A DNA stretch of 24,448 bases from JASGDB01 sp049841315 (lineage in GTDB: Bacteria > Bacteroidota > Bacteroidia > Flavobacteriales > Weeksellaceae): assembly GCA_049841315.1 (NCBI GenBank), contig JASGDB010000090.1, positions 1 to 24,448 on the forward strand, given 5' to 3'. Under the pieces are notes generated by a model that saw only the letters and a list, made by a program, of their open reading frames with translations, did no database searches and was not told the origin of the DNA. Of the stretch, positions 1 to 7,080 are shown piece after piece (within the stretch, counting starts at the first letter, position 1; each line of letters begins with the position of its first letter). Made by a program: the position numbers and the translations under genes.

Positions 1-188
1 AAACGCAATGGTCGCAAAGTTTTTTTTACATTATTGAAAATATTTTTCGTCCGCAAAGACTGAACTACGTTCGTAAACTTTCAGTTTATGTTCAGCGAAT
101 GTTGACTGTTTTTTTTGCTGAGTGAAACGCCTTTGCGAACCTTATCACAGTTTGTCTGTTTATAAATTCTTTGCGAACTTTGCGTTTG
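1..188. repeat. MITE-like CGCAAAG repeat element, copy A
   Basis: The stretch opens with AAACGCAATGGTCGCAAAG and closes with the inverted counterpart CTTTGCGAACTTTGCGTTT near 170-188, giving imperfect terminal inverted repeats of about 20 bp. Internal CGCAAAGAC and ACGCCTTTGCGAAC motifs recur in the element at 12010-12180, so the two are members of one family. I see no credible gene in it; open frames here carry no recognisable protein. The left edge may lie outside the window. It sits immediately upstream of a 7-bp array and the promoter of the PLP enzyme gene. Confidence 0.6.
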
Positions 189-207
189 GAATTTTAATGC
201 GTTTAGT

Positions 208-242
208 CTACTTCCGACTTCGGACTTCCGTCTTCCGACATT
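208..242. repeat. Degenerate 7-bp tandem array upstream of the PLP enzyme
   Basis: Five consecutive heptamers of the form CNNCTTC or CGACNTT (for example CGACTTC then GGACTTC) run without a phase break. The array ends 8 bp before the TATCTTTG promoter element. It belongs to the same class of 7-bp-period arrays found in the trp operon, although its unit sequence is different. Confidence 0.6.
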
Positions 243-250
243 TTTTTCAC

Positions 251-258
251 TATCTTTG
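251..258 (+). promoter_or_regulatory. Promoter -7 element of the PLP enzyme gene
   Basis: TATCTTTG matches the Bacteroidota -7 consensus TAnnTTTG exactly, 20 bp before the ATG at 278. A clear TTTG -33 element is not visible at the usual 19-bp spacing. Its position supports the ATG at 278 rather than the longer frame that opens at 122, which would begin upstream of the transcript. Confidence 0.6.
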
Positions 259-277
259 CAATCCTCAAAAATCAACA

Positions 278-1258
278 ATGAAATACGCTCAGAATATCCT
301 CGAAACCATAGGAAATACGCCATTAGTAAAGCTCAACAAAGTATTGGGAGAAGATTTTCCTGCTTTGGTTCTGGCAAAAGTAGAAACTTTCAATCCGGGA
401 AATTCCGTGAAAGACCGAATGGCACTGAAAATGATTGAAGACGCTGAAAAAGACGGAAGACTGAAACCGGGCGGAACAATTATCGAAGGAACTTCCGGAA
501 ATACGGGAATGGGACTGGCTTTGGCTGCGATTATCAAAGGATATAAGTGTATTTTTGTTACAAATTCAAAACAATCAAAGGAAAAATGTGATATTTTGCG
601 AGCAGTAGGGGCAGAAGTAATCGTTTGTCCGACCGATGTGAAGCCGACTGACCCTCGTTCCTATTATTCCACCGCAAAAAGATTGACGCAGGAAACGGAA
701 AACGCTTGGTACGTCAATCAATACGATAATCTTTCCAACAGGCAGGCGCATTATGAACAAACCGCACCCGAAATTTGGGAACAAACTGAAGGAAAACTTA
801 CACATTTCGTTGCCGGAGCCGGAACAGGCGGAACGATTACAGGCTGCGGAACATTTTTCAAAGAGAAAAATCCTGATATAAAAGTGATTGGTGTGGATAC
901 GTATGGTTCTATTTTAAAGGAGTTCCACGAAACGGGTGAACTGCATTACGACCATGCTTACACCTACATTACGGAAGGAATCGGGGAAGACATCATTCCT
1001 GAAAATTACGATATGTCGGTGATTGACCATTTTGAAAAAGTAACGGATAAAGACGGTGCAGTTTATGCGAGAAAATTAGCCAAAGAAGAAGGGATTTTCT
1101 GCGGATATTCCGCCGGAAGTGCGATGTCTGCGCTTGTTCAGATGAAAGACCAGTTCACGAAAGATGATGTGATTGTGGTTTTGCTTCACGACCACGGAAG
1201 CCGTTATGTAGGGAAAATCTATAATGATGAATGGATGAAGGAAATGGGGTGGTTGTAA
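278..1258 (+). CDS. PLP-dependent cysteine synthase / cystathionine beta-synthase family protein
   Basis: This 326-residue fold-type II PLP enzyme carries NPGNSVKDRMA with the PLP lysine at about residue 45, the substrate loop EGTSGNTGMG near residue 70, and the phosphate-binding loop GAGTGGTITG near residue 173. The segments DPRSYYST, NQYDNLSNRQAHYEQT and TEGIGED resemble cystathionine beta-synthase cores more than classical CysK, but the C-terminal regulatory CBS domains are absent. It probably makes cysteine or cystathionine from serine or O-acetylserine in the cytoplasm. The frame is open back to 122, but I chose ATG 278 because homology starts there and TATCTTTG lies at 251-258. It ends in a strong terminator facing the outer-membrane protein gene. 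CysK/CysM or CBS cannot be distinguished from sequence alone. Confidence 0.88.
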   Translation: MKYAQNILETIGNTPLVKLNKVLGEDFPALVLAKVETFNPGNSVKDRMALKMIEDAEKDGRLKPGGTIIEGTSGNTGMGLALAAIIKGYKCIFVTNSKQSKEKCDILRAVGAEVIVCPTDVKPTDPRSYYSTAKRLTQETENAWYVNQYDNLSNRQAHYEQTAPEIWEQTEGKLTHFVAGAGTGGTITGCGTFFKEKNPDIKVIGVDTYGSILKEFHETGELHYDHAYTYITEGIGEDIIPENYDMSVIDHFEKVTDKDGAVYARKLAKEEGIFCGYSAGSAMSALVQMKDQFTKDDVIVVLLHDHGSRYVGKIYNDEWMKEMGWL

Positions 1259-1309
1259 AATATTATTATCGGAATCATTAAACCGAAAATTTCAGAAAAA
1301 AACACAACA

Positions 1310-1343
1310 AAAATGGGTGCCCGAAAAGTCGGACACCCATTTT
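1310..1343. terminator. Bidirectional intrinsic terminator
   Basis: A 15-bp hairpin has arms AAAATGGGTGCCCGA and TCGGACACCCATTTT with one mismatch and an AAAG loop. A-rich and T-rich flanks let it work on both strands. It separates the PLP enzyme gene from the convergent beta-barrel gene ending at 1374. Confidence 0.85.
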
Positions 1344-1373
1344 CCATTTTATGAAGAAATTTGTGTTTAACTA

Positions 1374-1967
1374 TTAAAATTTGAAATTCAGACCAACCTG
1401 AAAAGTATTGTTTCTGTTTTTAGCATCATCATCTGCATCAGAATTTTCTTTCGTAAAATCTGTAAAACCGGCAACATATCTTGCAGAAAGTCCTACATTT
1501 TTAGTGAAGTTAAATCCTGCTCCCAAACCAACTCCGAAGTTAAAGCTGTTTAGATTATCTTTTTTGTAAATTTCATTACCAACAGCTTCTACCAAAGCGT
1601 TGTCAGATTTTACTTTTGAATTTACCAGAAATCCGAATTCAGGTCCTGCCTCCAGATAAAATTCAGGAACCAAATTGTACTGAAACATTACAGGAACTGA
1701 AATATAATCGAGATTCAATGTAGCAGAATCTTCGTCTTCCGTAAATTTTGCTCCCAAATTGTTGTACAAAACTTCCGGCTGCAAGCTGAAACTTTCGGCA
1801 AGCGGAAGATTTACAAATGCACCTGCATAATAACCTACTTTGGATTTTTGATTAAGGTCTGTATCATCCGAAATCGTAGATAAATTCATACCGCCTTTAA
1901 TACCGAATGATTGTGCAAATGTTAATGAACTTGCGGCAATCGCCATTCCTAAAAATAACTTTTTCAT
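1374..1967 (-). CDS. Outer-membrane beta-barrel protein (PorT/OmpX-like family)
   Basis: The 197-residue protein opens with a Sec signal peptide, MKKLFLGMAIAASSLTFAQ, with likely cleavage after TFAQ. The rest is alternating amphipathic strands (FGIKGGMNLST, VGYYAGAFVNLPL, FSLQPEVLYN, FYLEAGPEFGFLV, FNFGVGLGAGFNF, VGLSARYVAGF) and ends FQVGLNFKF, with the terminal aromatic residue typical of outer-membrane barrels. This matches the eight-stranded beta-barrel family common in Flavobacteriia. Function is unknown; such proteins are often porin-like or structural. It stands alone between convergent and upstream genes, and the bidirectional terminator at 1310-1343 lies downstream. Confidence 0.82.
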   Translation of the reverse strand: MKKLFLGMAIAASSLTFAQSFGIKGGMNLSTISDDTDLNQKSKVGYYAGAFVNLPLAESFSLQPEVLYNNLGAKFTEDEDSATLNLDYISVPVMFQYNLVPEFYLEAGPEFGFLVNSKVKSDNALVEAVGNEIYKKDNLNSFNFGVGLGAGFNFTKNVGLSARYVAGFTDFTKENSDADDDAKNRNNTFQVGLNFKF

Positions 1968-2256
1968 AATTTTTAATTTTAGTTCTTATTAATTTTATTT
2001 TTTTCCGCTTTGTGCGACGGGGTGTTACTTTCAAATTAAATGCCAAACTTGTTTTGATAAAGTATAAATCATATATTTTTCTAAACGTATGTTTAATACT
2101 AATATGTCGTAAATTACTATAAAACAAAGTGTTAAGATTAAATATAAAACAAGATTTTTTTTAAAAATTTATTTTTAAAGAAATGAAAAAACTGTTTTTT
2201 CAAACCGGATTTTTCAAAACAACTGACAGAAATGCCGCAAAAATTGATATTCTTTC
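1968..2256. other. AT-rich intergenic region without a recognisable gene
   Basis: This 289-bp gap lies between aroB and the beta-barrel gene. It must hold the beta-barrel promoter on the minus strand, but the best candidate, TTAATTTG (plus-strand 2032-2039), deviates from TAnnTTTG at one base and lacks a -33 partner. No RNA gene or clear terminator for aroB was seen. Confidence 0.5.
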
Positions 2257-3294
2257 TCAAAGTTTCCGGTAATAATCAAGAGCCGAAATAATGCTGTTTT
2301 CCGAAGCGGGAAAATCATAACGACAGCTTCCTATTCCGTCGATTAACGAGAAATTGATGTTTCCCGAAGCATTCTTTTTGTCATTTTTCATCAAAGAAAG
2401 AATGTCCTCATCACCAAACGCCTGAATGGAATGATACGGATAAAATTTCCCTAAATTCAGAATAATATTTCCAGCCGTTCCCTCCGTAATCAGATTTTCC
2501 AGAAAAGCAATCCTCGTTTCCGCAATCATTCCCAAAGCCACGCACTCGCCGTGAGGAACAACTTTCCCCGATTTCAGAAAAAGACTTTCCACAGCATGTC
2601 CGATTGTATGCCCGAAATTCAAAATTTTGCGGATATTTTGTTCTTTGAAATCCTGTTCAACCACATTTTGCTTAATCTGCATCGACTTTTCGATAAAAGG
2701 AGCAACGCTATCCGCATTGAGGTCTGTAATAGAAATCAGGTCTTCCCAATGTTCCCGGTCAGCAATCAGTCCGTGTTTCAACATTTCGGCAAAACCGCTT
2801 ATGAGCTCGGTAAAAGGAAGCGTTTCCAAAAAAGAAGGATACACGAAAATTTGTTCAGGAAGGGCAAAAGTTCCGACAATATTTTTCAGAAACTGGTGGT
2901 CGATTCCCGTTTTTCCGCCTATTGATGCATCGCACATTCCCAAAAGCGTGGTCGGCATGTTGATAAAACGGATACCTCGTTTATACGTGGAAGCCACAAA
3001 ACCTCCCATATCGGTTATCACGCCGCCGCCGACATTGACGAGCAGGGTTTTCCGGTCAGCTTCAAATTCGCTGAAGATTTCCCATAGCTGTGTGGCGGTT
3101 TCTATGGATTTCAGTTCTTCTCCCGGTTCGATTTCAATGATTTCAACGGGAATTTCCGTTTCAAGATTGGCAAGCAGATGCGGAGCACAGTATTCATGCG
3201 TGTTTTCATCACACAGAATTAAAATTTTGCTCGGAGGATTCTGGCGGATATAGTCGTTAAGCTGAGAGAAATCGTCGTTGAGTATCGTAATCAT
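2257..3294 (-). CDS. aroB: 3-dehydroquinate synthase
   Basis: AroB makes 3-dehydroquinate from DAHP in the shikimate pathway, which feeds chorismate to the trp genes further along this window. The 345 residues contain the NAD-binding GGGVITDMGGF (about 89-99), DASIGGKTGID (about 122-132), SGFAEM with a metal-ligand Glu near 170, FGHTIGHA near 228-234 and HGE near 248, so the metal ligands and substrate lysines are intact. Length matches the family. The ATG at 3294 follows a TAATTTTG promoter at 3312-3319, leaving a very short leader. It is transcribed divergently from the proline dehydrogenase gene. Confidence 0.96.
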   Translation of the reverse strand: MITILNDDFSQLNDYIRQNPPSKILILCDENTHEYCAPHLLANLETEIPVEIIEIEPGEELKSIETATQLWEIFSEFEADRKTLLVNVGGGVITDMGGFVASTYKRGIRFINMPTTLLGMCDASIGGKTGIDHQFLKNIVGTFALPEQIFVYPSFLETLPFTELISGFAEMLKHGLIADREHWEDLISITDLNADSVAPFIEKSMQIKQNVVEQDFKEQNIRKILNFGHTIGHAVESLFLKSGKVVPHGECVALGMIAETRIAFLENLITEGTAGNIILNLGKFYPYHSIQAFGDEDILSLMKNDKKNASGNINFSLIDGIGSCRYDFPASENSIISALDYYRKL

Positions 3295-3311
3295 TGAAAT
3301 GAATTTTCATA

Positions 3312-3341
3312 CAAAATTAAACTTAAAATTTGTTTGAGCAA
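3312..3341 (-). promoter_or_regulatory. aroB promoter
   Basis: On the minus strand TAATTTTG (3312-3319) matches TAnnTTTG, with ATTG at about -33 (3339-3342) after a 19-bp spacer. It overlaps the oppositely facing promoter of the proline dehydrogenase gene (3333-3363). Confidence 0.6.
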
Positions 3342-3363
3342 TGTTGCAGGATTATTACCTTTG
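3333..3363 (+). promoter_or_regulatory. Proline dehydrogenase promoter
   Basis: TTTG at 3333-3336, a 19-bp spacer and TACCTTTG at 3356-3363 form a perfect Bacteroidota primary sigma factor promoter. The expected transcript start is near 3370, about 20 nt before the ATG at 3391. Confidence 0.8.
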
Positions 3364-3390
3364 TGAAAATCAATATATACGAAAAAAATA

Positions 3391-4566
3391 ATGTCTGTTT
3401 TTAATGATACAAAGCTGGCTTTTGCCGATAAATCCACACGCCAGCTCGAAAAAGCAAAGTGGATGTTCAGAATGATTCAGTATCCGTGGCTTACCGGAAC
3501 AGGGATTAAAGCCCTGAATTTTTCCATTCACAATAACTTTCCGTTCGTAACTGATATTGTAAAAAACACGCTTTTTGAACAGTTTTGCGGAGGAGAAAGC
3601 CGTGAACAGAGCATGGAAGTCGTGAAAAAAATGTTCAAACACCACATCGGAAGCATTTTCGATTATGCGATTGAGGGAAAAGAGGAGGAAGCGACTTTTG
3701 ACCACACTTTCGAGGAAATCAAACAAAACATCAAATTTGCGGAGGGAAATCCTGCAATTCCGTTTGTGGTTTTCAAGCCGACAGGTTTCGGAAGGCTCAA
3801 CCTTTATGCGGAAGTTCAGAGAGGAAAGGAACTCACTTCAAGCGAAAAAGAAGAATGGGAAAAAGTATGCCGACGATACGAAGAAGTCTGCCGTTTTGCT
3901 CATGAAAAAAACGTAATCCTCATGGTGGATGCAGAAGAAACATGGATACAGTCTGCCGTGGATAACTTAGTAAATTCCATGATGGAAAAATACAACAAAG
4001 AAAAACCGATTGTCTGGAATACCGTTCAGATGTACCGTACCGGAAGACTGGAATATCTTCAGGAAGACCTGAAAAGAGCAACGGAAAAGAACTATTATCT
4101 CGGTTACAAGTTTGTTCGCGGTGCATACATGGAAAAAGAACGCGAAAGAGCGTCTCAAATGGGGTATCCCGACCCGATTCAGCCAAATAAACAGGCATCG
4201 GATGACAATTACAACGCTGCCATAGATTTTGTGATGAATCACCTCGACAGGATTTCCGCCTTTTTCGGAACGCACAACGAAAAATCAACGGAGCTGGTAA
4301 TGGACAAAATGAAAGCTCAGAATCTCGCGAATGATTCCGATAAAATACATTTCGGACAGTTGTATGGAATGAGCGACAATATCACCTATTATCTCGGCGA
4401 CAAAAAATACAATACCTGCAAATATCTTCCGTACGGCCCTGTGAAAGATGTAGTTCCTTATTTAACGAGGAGAGCGGAGGAAAATACTTCGGTTGCCGGA
4501 CAAACGGGACGGGAACTTAGTCTTATTAAAAAAGAGTTGGAAAGGAGAAAAAACGTAAATTCGTAA
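3391..4566 (+). CDS. Proline dehydrogenase family protein
   Basis: This 391-residue flavoenzyme would oxidise proline to pyrroline-5-carboxylate and pass electrons to quinone. It is a stand-alone PRODH domain without the P5C-dehydrogenase half of long PutA proteins. Family motifs in order are FKPTGFGR (about 128-135), LMVDAEETWIQ (about 174-184), KFVRGAYMEKER (about 241-252), HFGQLYGMSD near 325 and the C-terminal YLPYGPVKDVVPYLTRRAEEN, which carries the conserved double arginine for substrate carboxylate binding. The layout resembles the bacterial and eukaryotic short ProDH type. It is driven by its own perfect promoter, divergent from aroB; the overlap of the two promoters could couple them, but no operator was seen. 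Confidence 0.92.
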   Translation: MSVFNDTKLAFADKSTRQLEKAKWMFRMIQYPWLTGTGIKALNFSIHNNFPFVTDIVKNTLFEQFCGGESREQSMEVVKKMFKHHIGSIFDYAIEGKEEEATFDHTFEEIKQNIKFAEGNPAIPFVVFKPTGFGRLNLYAEVQRGKELTSSEKEEWEKVCRRYEEVCRFAHEKNVILMVDAEETWIQSAVDNLVNSMMEKYNKEKPIVWNTVQMYRTGRLEYLQEDLKRATEKNYYLGYKFVRGAYMEKERERASQMGYPDPIQPNKQASDDNYNAAIDFVMNHLDRISAFFGTHNEKSTELVMDKMKAQNLANDSDKIHFGQLYGMSDNITYYLGDKKYNTCKYLPYGPVKDVVPYLTRRAEENTSVAGQTGRELSLIKKELERRKNVNS

Positions 4567-4712
4567 TATAATTTGCAGAAAATAAAAAAATGGAAGCATC
4601 AATCATCATAACACCAAAAAACAGGCGCAAATGGATATTGATTTTTATAAAAAATCGGAAAATTTGATTTTGCTGAAATTTTTTTAACTAATTTTAAATA
4701 AACAATTCAGAA

Positions 4713-6857
4713 ATGAAAAATATTACATCGGCAATACTCATTGCCACACTTTTTCTTAATTCCTGTTCCAAAACAGAGAAATCAGCTACTGAAAATCAGA
4801 CTACTATGAACGTAAACGACCCTGCGCTTGCCAACAATCCATTCATGAAGAAAAGCACGTTGCAATATGAAGCTCCGGAATTTGACAAAATCAAAGTCGA
4901 ACATTTCAAGCCTGCTTTTATGTACGGATTGCAACAACATGAAAAGGAAATTGATTCCATTGCCAATAATAAGGACGCCGCCACTTTTGAAAATACACTG
5001 GTTGCTTTGGAAAAAAGCGGAGAAGTACTGAAACGTGCACAAATTGTTTTTTATAACCTCACGAGTTCCAATACTAATCCGGATTTGCAGGCATTGGAAG
5101 AAGAATACGCTCCAATTTTCGCAGCACATTCCGATAAAATGTATCTGAACGAAAGCCTTTACAAAAGAATAAAATCCGTTAGTTCTGAAGGTTTGGATGC
5201 CGAAGACAAAAGGCTTTTGGAATATTACATCCAGAATTTTGAAATTGCGGGAGCGGCACTTTCAGCAGACAAAAAAGAAGAACTTAAAAAAGTAAATCAG
5301 GAGCTGGCAAGTCTTTCCACTCAATTTTCCAGCAAACTTTTAGAAGCGAGAAAGCAAGGTGCATTAGTAGTTTCCGATGTTAAACTTTTGGACGGACTTT
5401 CCGCCGATGATATTGAAGCCGCAAAAACCGATGCCAAAAATGCGGGACAGGACGGAAAATATCTTCTCGCCCTGCAAAACACCACTCAGCAGCCGGCTCT
5501 TCAGAATCTTAAAAACCGTGATACGAGAGAAAAACTATTCAAAGCATCATGGACAAGAGCAGAGAAAAACGATGCCAATGACACCCGTTCTATCATTGAA
5601 AAAATGGCAAAAGCCAGACTGAAAAAAGCTCAGATTTTAGGTAAAAAAAGTTTCGCAGAATGGAAACTGCAAGACCAGATGGCAAAAACTCCCGAAGCTG
5701 CCATGAGCCTGATGAAGCAGTTGGCAAAACCTGCTGTGGAAACCGCAAAAAGGGAGGAAGCGGAAATCCAGAAATTGATTGATGCACAAAAAGGCGGTTT
5801 CAAAGCAGAACCGTGGGACTGGAATTTTTATGCTGAACAGGTAAGAAAAGCCAAATACGACCTCGATGAAAACCAGATTAAACCTTATTTTGAAGTAACT
5901 ACCGTTTTGGAAAAAGGAGTATTCTATGCTGCCGAAAAATTCTACGGAATTACCTTCAAAAAAAGAACCGACCTTCCTGTTTATCACCCTGATGTAGTGG
6001 TGTACGAAGTTTTTGACCACGACGGAACTTCGCTTGCGCTGTACTATCTCGATTTCTACACCAGAGATTCCAAAAGTGGCGGAGCGTGGATGAGCAACTT
6101 CGTGGAACAGTCATATCTTTTAGGAACAAAACCTGTTATCGTGAATTGCTATAATTATCAGAAACCCGCGCCGGGAAAACCTTCGCTTATCAGTTTTGAC
6201 GATGTGGAAACCATGTTCCATGAGTTCGGACATTCCATTCACGGGATTTTTGCGAGCCAGAAATATCCTTCGCTTTCCGGAACGAATGTTCCGAGAGATT
6301 TCGTGGAATTTCCTTCGCAAATTAACGAGCATTTTGCTTTAGTTCCTGAAATCATGAAGAATTATGCCGTTCATTATCAGACCAAGCAGCCGATTCCCCA
6401 TGAATTGGTGGAAAAAATCAAAAAAGCCGATACATTCAATCAGGGTTATATGACAACCGAGCTCGTTTCCGCAGCCATGACCGATATGGAATGGCACACC
6501 GTAACGAGCGAAAGCCAGCTGAAACCCGTCCTCGATTTTGAAAAAGAAATGCTTGCCAAAAACGGATTTACTTTAAAAGCAGTCCCTCCGAGATACCATG
6601 CTCCGTATTTTGCGCATATTTGGGGTGGCGGTTATTCAGCCGGATATTATGCGTATATCTGGTCTGAAACCATGGACCAAGACGCGTGGAAGTGGATTAT
6701 GGACAACGGCGGTGCAACGAGAGCGAACGGAGACCGTTTCCGTAAACAGATTCTTTCCGTTGGAAATTCCGTGGACCTCAATCAGGCGTATCGTGATTTT
6801 ACGGGAAGAACTCCTGATATTAAACCGCTTTTGCAGAGCAGAGGCTTTGTAGAGTAA
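4713..6857 (+). CDS. M3-family metallopeptidase (Dcp-like peptidyl-dipeptidase), lipoprotein
   Basis: The 714-residue thermolysin-fold peptidase is related to dipeptidyl carboxypeptidase Dcp and oligopeptidase A. The zinc site is MFHEFGHSIHG (His503, Glu504, His507), with the third ligand probably Glu532 in FVEFPSQ. The C-terminal catalytic lobe (FAHIWGGGYSAGYYAYIWSE) is also characteristic. The N-terminus, MKNITSAILIATLFLNSC, is a lipoprotein signal with a lipobox cysteine at residue 18, so the enzyme probably acts in the periplasm on the inner or outer membrane and trims peptides to dipeptides. Cytoplasmic E. coli Dcp lacks this signal. A strong terminator follows at 6878-6909. No clear promoter was found in the 146-bp gap upstream. 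Confidence 0.93.
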   Translation: MKNITSAILIATLFLNSCSKTEKSATENQTTMNVNDPALANNPFMKKSTLQYEAPEFDKIKVEHFKPAFMYGLQQHEKEIDSIANNKDAATFENTLVALEKSGEVLKRAQIVFYNLTSSNTNPDLQALEEEYAPIFAAHSDKMYLNESLYKRIKSVSSEGLDAEDKRLLEYYIQNFEIAGAALSADKKEELKKVNQELASLSTQFSSKLLEARKQGALVVSDVKLLDGLSADDIEAAKTDAKNAGQDGKYLLALQNTTQQPALQNLKNRDTREKLFKASWTRAEKNDANDTRSIIEKMAKARLKKAQILGKKSFAEWKLQDQMAKTPEAAMSLMKQLAKPAVETAKREEAEIQKLIDAQKGGFKAEPWDWNFYAEQVRKAKYDLDENQIKPYFEVTTVLEKGVFYAAEKFYGITFKKRTDLPVYHPDVVVYEVFDHDGTSLALYYLDFYTRDSKSGGAWMSNFVEQSYLLGTKPVIVNCYNYQKPAPGKPSLISFDDVETMFHEFGHSIHGIFASQKYPSLSGTNVPRDFVEFPSQINEHFALVPEIMKNYAVHYQTKQPIPHELVEKIKKADTFNQGYMTTELVSAAMTDMEWHTVTSESQLKPVLDFEKEMLAKNGFTLKAVPPRYHAPYFAHIWGGGYSAGYYAYIWSETMDQDAWKWIMDNGGATRANGDRFRKQILSVGNSVDLNQAYRDFTGRTPDIKPLLQSRGFVE

Positions 6858-6877
6858 TTATCAGATGATACATATAC

Positions 6878-6909
6878 AAAACGGCAGAAAATTTTTTCTG
6901 CCGTTTTTT
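6878..6909 (+). terminator. Intrinsic terminator after the M3 peptidase
   Basis: Arms AAAACGGCAGAAAA and TTTTCTGCCGTTTT pair over 14 bp with a 2-nt loop and run into a T tract. It lies 20 bp after the peptidase stop codon. Confidence 0.9.
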
Positions 6910-6911
6910 TT

Positions 6912-7045
6912 GGATACCCATGAGTGTGCATATATTTTAAAAACACAAAGATTACCAGCTTAATACTTTTGTTCAGCGATTGTTGTTTTTGCCCGAAACT
7001 CAATAGCGACAGTACAAGAAAAACAGGGATTAGACTTTTTTTCAT
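6912..7045 (-). pseudogene. Probable 5' remnant of a small secreted-protein gene
   Basis: Reading from ATG 7045 gives MKKSLIPVFLVLSLLSFGQ, a textbook Flavobacteriia signal peptide with an FGQ cleavage site, followed by KQQSLNKSIK. After that the composition no longer looks like protein and the frame runs into the peptidase terminator and the antisense of the peptidase gene. It begins 36 bp downstream of the ppk stop codon, on the same strand. I read it as the surviving start of a deleted or decayed gene; a very short secreted peptide is the alternative. Confidence 0.35.
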
Positions 7046-7080
7046 AGTTTGATGATGTGTAATTGATGTAAGTATCGGAA

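Noticed and set aside
122..277. N-terminal extension of the PLP enzyme frame
   Set aside because: It is read from the MITE-like element and a 7-bp array, lies upstream of the TATCTTTG promoter element and has no homology to the family; the start at 278 explains the protein.
2551..3253. Long open frames on the strand opposite aroB, and similar frames opposite ppk1 and dnaK
   Set aside because: They are shadows of well-supported genes, with Phe- and Arg-rich composition and no domain signatures.
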